Assembly: GCA_945865855.1 (NCBI GenBank)
Contig: CAMBES010000066.1
Location: forward strand, 1-7,359
From: Rhizobium sp. Q54
GTDB lineage: Bacteria; Pseudomonadota; Alphaproteobacteria; Rickettsiales; UBA1997
Length of the DNA stretch: 7,359 bases
Direction of reading: 5' to 3'
Shown here: in pieces, positions 1 to 5,147 of the stretch
How the letters are laid out: each line of letters begins with the position of its first letter
Position numbering within the stretch: position 1 is the stretch's first letter
Position numbers and translations under genes: made by a program
The notes under the pieces: model-generated
Told to the model about the DNA's origin: nothing
Seen by the model: the letters and a program-made list of their open reading frames with translations, nothing else
The model's database searches: none

Positions 1-281
1 ATCCCAGAAGCTTTATATGGAATGGAGGAATTGTAAAATGGCTGATTCTGACAATCTTTCGATTGATAGGAAATATTTCTTCAAAGCGTTATTTCTTCAG
101 CATTCTTTACACCTGCGAAATCACCAAAGAACTAATTGATAAAATCAAAGTTCCAAAAAAATTTCGTGATGCCGAAGTGGAGGTGATGATTCATCCTGGC
201 GATCCAAAGATGGATGAGAAGATTGCAGAACTTGAGGAAAGAGAGCATCTTCTTTCGGCAGCGAGAGCATCTGAGGCCTAG
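1..281 (+). CDS. C-terminal part of a ChbG/HpnK (YdjC-type) carbohydrate deacetylase, cut by the left edge
   Basis: The frame is open from base 3 to a TAG at 279-281 with no internal stop, so this is the 3' end of a gene that starts outside the window. The internal TTG at 63 is not a convincing start, because family-like sequence (WNGGIVKW) continues upstream of it. The tail carries KRYFFSILYTCEITKELIDKI, then EVEVMIHPGDP, then a Glu-rich EEREHLLSA stretch. In ChbG/HpnK enzymes the corresponding parts are a yFfGllysG-like segment, an E(v/i)MvHPG metal-site-proximal motif, and a conserved ReaEL helix. These proteins are metal-dependent deacetylases acting on N-acetylated sugars; HpnK members sit in hopanoid gene sets. 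The substrate cannot be told from this fragment. The protein ends just after the ReaEL-like helix, whereas many relatives continue for some 15-20 residues. The end may be a lineage variant or a slightly truncated terminus. The family call rests on motif recall only. Confidence 0.6.
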   Translation, partial: PRSFIWNGGIVKWLILTIFRLIGNISSKRYFFSILYTCEITKELIDKIKVPKKFRDAEVEVMIHPGDPKMDEKIAELEEREHLLSAARASEA

Positions 282-327
282 ACAAAAAACTAACTAATTA
301 GTGATATTAATCTGGTTTGCAGCGTCG

Positions 328-350
328 CTTCTTTCCTCGTAATAAAGAAG
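328..350. repeat. Short perfect inverted repeat in the convergent gap; weak terminator candidate
   Basis: CTTCTTT at 328-334 and AAAGAAG at 344-350 are exact reverse complements around a 9-base loop. They lie between the two genes that converge here. The stem has only two G-C pairs and is not followed by a run of T on either strand, so it does not meet the usual rho-independent pattern. The remaining gap (282-327) holds a six-A tract at 284-289, which reads as T6 on the minus strand, and a palindromic ACTAATTAGT at 293-302. Only a very weak stem precedes the T6. I would not assign termination to either element with confidence. Confidence 0.25.
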
Positions 351-353
351 AAT

Positions 354-599
354 TTACTGCTCAGAACCAATATTCCTTGGTCTACGATTTGTTTCCCCTC
401 TTTCTGAAGGCACTACCCCTTTTGGAAAACATGAAATACCACCCCTTCCTTTATCCTCTAAGGAAACGCAGATGTATCCGGTTCCAGTCACTTCACACAC
501 CTCGTAATTCTCGAATCCGATAGAATTTCTTTGTAGATGACATTCAGCGGCGAAAGCTTCTCCAGAGATAAACAGCAATATCAGAAATAGTTTTTTCAT
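354..599 (-). CDS. Small secreted protein with four cysteines, function unknown
   Basis: An 81-residue protein I do not recognise. It begins MKKLFLILLFISGEAFA, a typical Sec signal peptide with a short basic start, a hydrophobic core and an A-F-A motif at 15-17, so cleavage is expected near residue 17-18. The mature part is about 63 residues with cysteines at 20, 35, 44 and 57, enough for two disulfides. The C-terminal third (about 62-81) is polar, Arg/Glu-rich and probably unstructured. The cysteine near the cleavage site is preceded by A-A-E, which is not a lipobox, so a lipoprotein is unlikely. The start codon lies 7 nt after the stop of the dehydrogenase gene in the same direction, so it is probably the last gene of the operon. 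No Shine-Dalgarno sequence precedes it. The signal peptide and close spacing support a real gene; nothing indicates its role. Confidence 0.7.
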   Translation of the reverse strand: MKKLFLILLFISGEAFAAECHLQRNSIGFENYEVCEVTGTGYICVSLEDKGRGGISCFPKGVVPSERGETNRRPRNIGSEQ

Positions 600-606
600 T
601 GAGATG

Positions 607-1548
607 TTAAGCGAGTTTTTTGCGCAGATTAATCAGCATATCTTCGACCATCTTTTTTAAATCATACTCAACCTTCCAGCCCCATTGCTCGCGAGATGCA
701 GAATCGTCGATTGAACGTGGCCAAGAGTCTGCAATTTTTTGACGAAAATCTGGAACGTAATCAATTTTAAAATCAGGAATGTGCTTAGTGATTTCAGCAG
801 CAATTTCAGCGCAAGAAAAGCTGACTCCAGAAAAGTTAAAATTGCTGTGATTTTTTAATTTAGAAAAATCTGTTTCAGCCAATTGTATCGTGCCGCGAAT
901 TGCGTCTGGCATATACATCATGGGCAAAGTTGTATCGGCGGAAAGGAAGCAAGTGTAGGACTTCTTTTTAATCGCTTCGTAGAAAATTTCGACCGCGTAA
1001 TCTGTTGTTCCGCCGCCCGGCAAAGTTTTATAACTAATTAATCCTGGGTAACGAATTCCTCGCACATCGATTCCGAATTTTGCCACGTAATATTCGCAAA
1101 GCAGCTCACCTGCTGCTTTGGTGAGGCCGTACATTGTTTTTGGCAAAATCACAGTTTCTTGCGGAGTATTGTCGCGCGGCGTTTCTGGGCCAAATACTGC
1201 GATTGAGCTCGGACAAATAATTTGCTTCACACTTAACTCACGCGCCACTTCAAGAACATTGTGCAAGCCAGTCATATTAACATCCCAACACAGGTTGGGA
1301 TTTTTTTCACCGGCAGCAGAAAGGATGGCAGCAAGGTGATAAATTACTTTAATGTCGTGCTTCTTAACAATTTCAGCGAGACGGGGCTTATCCAAAACAT
1401 TGAGAGCTTCATAGGGTAAAAATTCTTCTCCCACAGCAGAGTCTCTGATATCTGAAGAGATAATATTTTTTTCGCCGTAAGTTTTTTTAAGTGCAAAAAC
1501 AAGTTCCGAGCCTATTTGACCAAGAGCACCAACGACTAAGATTCTCAT
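607..1548 (-). CDS. L-threonine 3-dehydrogenase-like protein, SDR (NAD-dependent epimerase) family
   Basis: This 313-residue extended short-chain dehydrogenase most resembles the GalE-like L-threonine 3-dehydrogenases, which oxidise L-threonine to 2-amino-3-oxobutyrate with NAD+ in the cytoplasm. Visible signatures are the Rossmann motif GALGQIG (7-13), an acidic NAD-selecting residue D33, HLAA (71-74), the PSS segment with catalytic Ser (113-115), Y140-x3-K144, RYPG (166-169), and GGGTTDYAVEIFYEA (178-192). The last of these, with LPMMYMPDAIRGT further on, is what points to threonine dehydrogenase rather than a sugar epimerase. Length matches that family (about 310-320). The product is normally cleaved by 2-amino-3-ketobutyrate CoA ligase to glycine and acetyl-CoA; that gene is not in this window. 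The ATG lies 3 nt after the stop of the prepilin-like gene. A nucleotide-sugar epimerase acting with the nearby glycosyltransferase is the alternative, which I consider less likely from the motifs. Confidence 0.8.
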   Translation of the reverse strand: MRILVVGALGQIGSELVFALKKTYGEKNIISSDIRDSAVGEEFLPYEALNVLDKPRLAEIVKKHDIKVIYHLAAILSAAGEKNPNLCWDVNMTGLHNVLEVARELSVKQIICPSSIAVFGPETPRDNTPQETVILPKTMYGLTKAAGELLCEYYVAKFGIDVRGIRYPGLISYKTLPGGGTTDYAVEIFYEAIKKKSYTCFLSADTTLPMMYMPDAIRGTIQLAETDFSKLKNHSNFNFSGVSFSCAEIAAEITKHIPDFKIDYVPDFRQKIADSWPRSIDDSASREQWGWKVEYDLKKMVEDMLINLRKKLA

Positions 1549-1551
1549 GAA

Positions 1552-2481
1552 TTAATTAAGTTTTATTGAATATTTTTTTGAGAGGTATTTTTCGACATCA
1601 TCTATTTCGTCCTTCATTAAAGCTCGATCGAAGATAATAATTTCAGAAATTTGTCCGTTGAAGTTACGCGAATGAACATCTCCTGATGGAGTATCATGTA
1701 ACTTTCCAATTATCCAAAAAAGATTAGTTGTGGTAAAACCTCCATTCGTTACAGATGGAATGACTGTTCCATTACCAATAAAAGCTTCATTATTAATCCA
1801 CAAAGATTCATCTTTCGAGGCAAAATTTCTCGAGTAAGACATTATGTAATCTCTTTGAGATGTAATTGTTTTAGTGCTCTTGTTGTCATCTGAAGCACCA
1901 GTGACAACATCAGATCTAAATACAGAACGGACGATATTACCAGGTTTAATTTCAGTCATTGTTACTAAGCCATTTCTATTGCCATTATTACTATCGGTAT
2001 CCGAATCATTATAGAGGTTAATTATTGTTTTGTCTGTTGATTCAACAGACATATTAAACACAATAAAAAACGAATAGCTTGGAGAGTGGCTTACGGAAGC
2101 GCTGGAAATCAAATAATCGTCAGTTGAAAATGATAAAGTAGGAATGCCGTTAATTCCGTTTATTTTGTAAGTTGGTTTATAACTCACCTGACTTTGTATA
2201 AAGTCGGTCTTCGATGATTGTTGAGAAGAAATATTACTCCACTTATCAACCAAATCACCATCACCCAAAGATTCATTGACGCTAGATGCGGAAGTTGCAT
2301 CAAGCCAAAGAATCAGATCCTTCATCGAATTAACCGGAGAGCTACTAGTTAAAGAACGAGCTGAGCTCAAACGAAACTTTATAATTAAACCTCGGCTTTC
2401 GGTTACTCCAGCAACTAAAATTCCAATAACTAGAATCACAATCGACAATTCTATTAAAGAAAAGGCAGAATTTTTCTTCAT
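1552..2481 (-). CDS. Type IV prepilin-like protein fused to a LamG/concanavalin A-like domain
   Basis: A 309-residue protein in two parts. Residues 1-27 are a class III (prepilin) signal: a short basic leader MKKNSA, then FSLIELSIVILVIGILVAG. This gives the expected prepilin peptidase cut between A6 and F7, with Glu at +5 (E11). Position -1 is Ala instead of the common Gly, which prepilin peptidases often tolerate. After a Ser-rich linker (about 38-53), residues 55-309 look like a LamG/ConA-type jelly-roll. LILWLDATSASSV (56-68), DLVDKWSN (76-83), PTYKINGINGIPTLSF (103-118), FNGQISEIIIFDRAL (274-288) and a closing helix VEKYLSKKYSI all fit that fold. Such domains commonly bind carbohydrate or mediate adhesion. 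The expected location is the inner membrane, or a pilus or pseudopilus with the lectin-like domain outside the membrane. No pilus assembly genes or prepilin peptidase are in view. It starts 9 nt after the glycosyltransferase gene. Ligand and assembly state are unknown. Confidence 0.85.
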   Translation of the reverse strand: MKKNSAFSLIELSIVILVIGILVAGVTESRGLIIKFRLSSARSLTSSSPVNSMKDLILWLDATSASSVNESLGDGDLVDKWSNISSQQSSKTDFIQSQVSYKPTYKINGINGIPTLSFSTDDYLISSASVSHSPSYSFFIVFNMSVESTDKTIINLYNDSDTDSNNGNRNGLVTMTEIKPGNIVRSVFRSDVVTGASDDNKSTKTITSQRDYIMSYSRNFASKDESLWINNEAFIGNGTVIPSVTNGGFTTTNLFWIIGKLHDTPSGDVHSRNFNGQISEIIIFDRALMKDEIDDVEKYLSKKYSIKLN

Positions 2482-2490
2482 AAAAATGGG

Positions 2491-3645
2491 TTACAATGTT
2501 TTATATAAATCAATCGTTAGCCGACACATTTTTTCGTTAGAAAAATTTTCTACAATATTTCTATACGCCGCATCTCCGATTGAGTCAGTTTCCGCTTCTG
2601 ACATTTCCAAAACACGATCGATCAATTCCGCAAATTTTTGCGTGTCACCAACATCAACTAAAAATCCGGTTTTATCTTCAATAATCGTATCGAGTGAGCC
2701 GCCAATTTTTGTCGCAATAATTATTTTACCTAAGGCCTGCGCTTCAATACTTATTCGGCCAAAGGCTTCCGGACGAACTGAAGGACAAACAACAAGATGC
2801 GCAATTGAATAAGCGGTTTGCATGTCTTTGCACAAACCAACAATTCTCACTTTTCCCTCTAACTCTTTCTTGACGACTAGTTGCTCAATTTTTTTACGAA
2901 ACGCCTTGTGGCCATGATCTGAACCAACCAAAACGCAGCAGAAGTCATTCTTAACTTTCGTCAATGTTTCGAGTAAAAATTCATGACCTTTCCACGCTGT
3001 AAATCGCGCAGGCATTAGAATAATTTTTTTATCTTCCGGCAAATGCCATTTTTTCATCAACTCAACAACAAGGCTGTTTGAAACTGCCTTTGCATTAAAA
3101 TAATTCAAATCAGCACCGCGCTGAATAACAGTTAATTTCCCCGACAATTCTCCTGGGTAATTTTTTAACAAATAACTCTTGATGAAATTCGAAACAGCAA
3201 TGACGCGATCCGCTTTCAACATAATCTCGTTGTAAATTCTTTTTGGCGCAAAATTTTCCCATTTCAAAAAATTTAACGAGTAAGTGCCGTGCACTGTTGC
3301 CACTAATTTTGTCTTGGTTTTTTTGCAGGCAAAATAAGCGCTCCACATTGGCGCTCTTGATCTCGCGTGAATAATGTCAACCTTGTGCTCGGCGATAATT
3401 TTTTCTAGTCGCCTAATATTTAGAAAAATCGTCAGCGGATTTTTGCTGTGAACTGGCAATGTAATATGAGTGATTCCCGCTTCACGTAATTGGTAAACCA
3501 AAACACCACCCTTTGAAACTACGATTGGTTCAAAACCCTCTTTCTTTAACGCCTTAGCAACATCGATTGTGCCACGCTCCACTCCGCCATTTTCTAGCGC
3601 AGGAAGAAGTTGCATCACGGTAATTTTTCTTTCGCTTTTTGTCAT
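2491..3645 (-). CDS. Glycosyltransferase, GT4-like (GT-B fold)
   Basis: A 384-residue retaining glycosyltransferase that transfers a sugar from a nucleotide-activated donor, probably at the cytoplasmic face of the inner membrane. The N-terminal acceptor half begins VMQLLPALENGGVERG, the typical GT4 opening with a GG-x-ER loop at 20-24. It also has DIIHARSRAP (90-99), VATVHGTYS (115-123) and ADRVIAVSNFIKSYL (145-159). The C-terminal donor half has RFTAWKGHEFLLE (214-226), with the Arg and Lys that contact donor phosphates, and the E-x7-E pair E293/E301 in PEAFGRISIEAQALG, followed by IIATKIGGSLDTI. There is no signal peptide or clear membrane segment. It follows purA by 4 nt and precedes the prepilin/LamG gene. 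Relatives act in lipopolysaccharide core or O-chain, capsule, or protein glycosylation; donor and acceptor cannot be read from the sequence. Modification of the neighbouring secreted proteins is a guess only. Confidence 0.9.
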   Translation of the reverse strand: MTKSERKITVMQLLPALENGGVERGTIDVAKALKKEGFEPIVVSKGGVLVYQLREAGITHITLPVHSKNPLTIFLNIRRLEKIIAEHKVDIIHARSRAPMWSAYFACKKTKTKLVATVHGTYSLNFLKWENFAPKRIYNEIMLKADRVIAVSNFIKSYLLKNYPGELSGKLTVIQRGADLNYFNAKAVSNSLVVELMKKWHLPEDKKIILMPARFTAWKGHEFLLETLTKVKNDFCCVLVGSDHGHKAFRKKIEQLVVKKELEGKVRIVGLCKDMQTAYSIAHLVVCPSVRPEAFGRISIEAQALGKIIIATKIGGSLDTIIEDKTGFLVDVGDTQKFAELIDRVLEMSEAETDSIGDAAYRNIVENFSNEKMCRLTIDLYKTL

Positions 3646-3649
3646 TTGC

Positions 3650-4918
3650 TTAAACTAAAATTGTCTCTTCTCGCTTAGCGCCAGTAGAGATGATCGCAGC
3701 TTTTACATTACACAATTCTTCAATGCGTTTGATGTAAGCTCGCGCTTTTGGAGGAAGTTGGGCGAGTGATTTAGCGCCCAATGTGCTTTCTTTCCAACCT
3801 TCAATTTCTTCGTAAATCGGTTCGATTTTATCCCAAAGGTGAATGGCTTGCGGCAAGTAATTGCAAATCTTTCCATCGATTTTGTAAGCGACGCAAATTT
3901 TGATTTTTTCTAATTTGTCGAGCACGTCGAGTTTAGTTAAAGCGATTTCTTTCACTGAAGAAAGTTGAATTGCTTGTTTTACCAAAACCGCATCAAACCA
4001 ACCGCAACGACGATTGCGACCAGTTACTGTTCCAACTTCTTTTCCTTCGATGCGTAAGAATTCTCCGATTTCGTCGTGAAGTTCAGTTGGAAATGGACCA
4101 GACCCAACGCGTGTTGTGTAAGCCTTCAAAACACCAATTGTTTTGTGCAAATCCGCAACTCCAAGACAAGAACCAAGAGCGACTTGTCCGATCATTGTGT
4201 TACTGGAAGTAACAAAAGGAAAGGTTCCGTAAGTCACGTCTAACAAGGCCCCTTGCGCGCCTTCAAACATTACTGGACCACAGATGGAAAGTTTTTCTCC
4301 AATCTCAAATGCTGGTTTTGCCAAAGCTAAAATTTGCTCACGCACCGGCGCCAATTCGGCAATAATTTCTTCCACTGTTTTTAGTTCGGCTCCGAGGCTT
4401 AGCCTTAATAGATTGTGGTACTCAAGTAGATTTTCGACACGCGTGCGGAAGATATTTTCGTCGGCTAAATCGCAAATTCTTAACGCTCTTCTTCCAGCTC
4501 TATCTTCGTAAGCTGGGCCAATACCACGACCTGTGGTTCCAATTTTATTCTCACCTTTTTTTGCTTCGAGAAGTTGATCCAATTCGCGGTGAACCGAAAG
4601 AATCAAGCAGCAATTTTCTGCAATCGCCAATCCATCAGCGCTAACTTTTATTCCCGCTTCTTCGATTTTTTTGATTTCAGAAAAAAGCGCAATTGGGTCA
4701 ACAACAACACCGCTTCCAATTACTGAAAATTTCCCACGAATTACACCGGAAGGTAATAAGCTGAGTTTGTAAGTTTTATCACCAACCTTAATGGTGTGAC
4801 CAGCATTGTGACCACCTTGAAAGCGCACCACAGCGCCAAATTTATCTGCTAAAAAATCGACGATTTTACCTTTACCCTCGTCGCCCCATTGTAGGCCAAG
4901 GATTGCTACGTTAGTCAT
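3650..4918 (-). CDS. purA: Adenylosuccinate synthetase
   Basis: PurA couples IMP and aspartate using GTP to give adenylosuccinate, the committed step to AMP, in the cytoplasm. With the ATG at 4918 the protein is 422 residues, close to the usual ~430. The start is chosen because MTNVAILGLQWGDEGKGK is the conserved N-terminus; the frame extends 24 codons further upstream but that part is unlike PurA and overlaps the preceding gene. Catalytic D13 and H41 (in GGHNAGHT) are present. So are the IMP-binding GTTGRGIGPAY segment (127-137), EGAQGALLDVTYGTFPFV (219-236), the aspartate-loop GTVTGRNRRCGWFD (296-309) and the GTP-specificity motif TKLD (328-331). All expected active-site motifs are intact. 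The start overlaps the 3' end of the zinc-finger gene by 8 nt, which suggests translational coupling. No Shine-Dalgarno sequence is visible upstream of the ATG. Confidence 0.97.
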   Translation of the reverse strand: MTNVAILGLQWGDEGKGKIVDFLADKFGAVVRFQGGHNAGHTIKVGDKTYKLSLLPSGVIRGKFSVIGSGVVVDPIALFSEIKKIEEAGIKVSADGLAIAENCCLILSVHRELDQLLEAKKGENKIGTTGRGIGPAYEDRAGRRALRICDLADENIFRTRVENLLEYHNLLRLSLGAELKTVEEIIAELAPVREQILALAKPAFEIGEKLSICGPVMFEGAQGALLDVTYGTFPFVTSSNTMIGQVALGSCLGVADLHKTIGVLKAYTTRVGSGPFPTELHDEIGEFLRIEGKEVGTVTGRNRRCGWFDAVLVKQAIQLSSVKEIALTKLDVLDKLEKIKICVAYKIDGKICNYLPQAIHLWDKIEPIYEEIEGWKESTLGAKSLAQLPPKARAYIKRIEELCNVKAAIISTGAKREETILV

Positions 4919-5078
4919 GTTTTTTAGGAGTTTTTTTATTTTCTTGGAAATGCTTACCGCAGTAGGGGCAAATAACTTGTCCGCTCTCATTTATCTTAAG
5001 ATAAACCAATGGATGTTTGGAAGCGACATCGCCACCATCGCACACAACTTTTGTAGTGTCGTTTTCGTGTGAACTCAT
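4911..5078 (-). CDS. Zinc-finger (zf-CHCC) domain protein related to complex I NDUFS6
   Basis: A 55-residue protein consisting essentially of one zf-CHCC domain. The zinc ligands are C13 (VVCDGG), H22 (KHPLVYLKI), C37 and C40 (ICPYCGKHF). The spacing and the HP-x-VYL and CPYCG contexts are characteristic of the bacterial/mitochondrial family that includes NDUFS6, the 13-kDa accessory subunit of respiratory complex I. In alphaproteobacteria the homologue is a small stand-alone protein thought to associate with, or help assemble, NADH dehydrogenase. I chose the ATG at 5078. The frame reaches a TTG at 5114, but the extra 12 residues are not family-like. The stop overlaps the purA start by 8 nt, making this the probable first gene of the minus-strand operon. 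Pairing with purA has no obvious functional reason. Its size means automated gene callers could miss it. Confidence 0.88.
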   Translation of the reverse strand: MSSHENDTTKVVCDGGDVASKHPLVYLKINESGQVICPYCGKHFQENKKTPKKHD

Positions 5079-5147
5079 CTGAAACTGAAATGTTGAAAGT
5101 TGTAGTAAGAACAATGAAAAAGGGCGCGCAACCTATTTTCCCTGACC
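5079..5147. promoter_or_regulatory. Divergent intergenic region expected to hold promoters for both operons
   Basis: These 69 bases separate the starts of the minus-strand run (zf-CHCC onward) and the plus-strand dsbD-gatA pair, so promoters for both are expected here or overlapping the first codons. On the minus strand TTGCGC, a 17-base spacer and TTACTA give a possible but poor -35/-10 pair. On the plus strand TTGAAA at about 5094 could be a -35, but I see no good -10 at the right distance. A GGGCGCGC stretch around 5121-5128 stands out from the AT-rich surroundings. No operator-like long inverted repeat is visible. The assignment rests on gene geometry, not on a convincing motif. Confidence 0.4.

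Noticed and set aside
38..139. A 33-codon plus-strand ORF with a strong GGAGGA ribosome-binding-like site 9 nt upstream of its ATG
   Set aside because: It lies wholly within the deacetylase coding frame, which shows family motifs. Its translation has no recognisable character, so the SD-like site looks coincidental (it encodes Asn-Gly-Gly in the real frame).
284..302. T6 tract (minus strand) next to an ACTAATTAGT palindrome as a terminator for the minus-strand operon
   Set aside because: The only possible stem has 3-4 A/T-rich pairs, too weak for an intrinsic terminator.
317..523. Plus-strand 68-codon ORF opposite the small secreted protein
   Set aside because: It starts with TTG and has no motif or signal peptide. 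The minus-strand frame has a clean signal peptide and operon spacing, so this is its shadow.
2276..2812. 178-codon plus-strand ORF antisense across the prepilin/glycosyltransferase junction
   Set aside because: Although long, it overlaps the strongly supported coding frames of two genes and has no recognisable domain. Its composition fits an antisense shadow.
4919..4990. 24-codon N-terminal extension of purA
   Set aside because: The extension is unlike PurA, whose conserved N-terminus begins exactly at the internal ATG at 4918. The region codes for the zinc-finger protein in another frame.
5079..5114. 12-residue TTG-started extension of the zinc-finger protein
   Set aside because: The added residues are not part of the family, and an ATG at 5078 gives the expected length.
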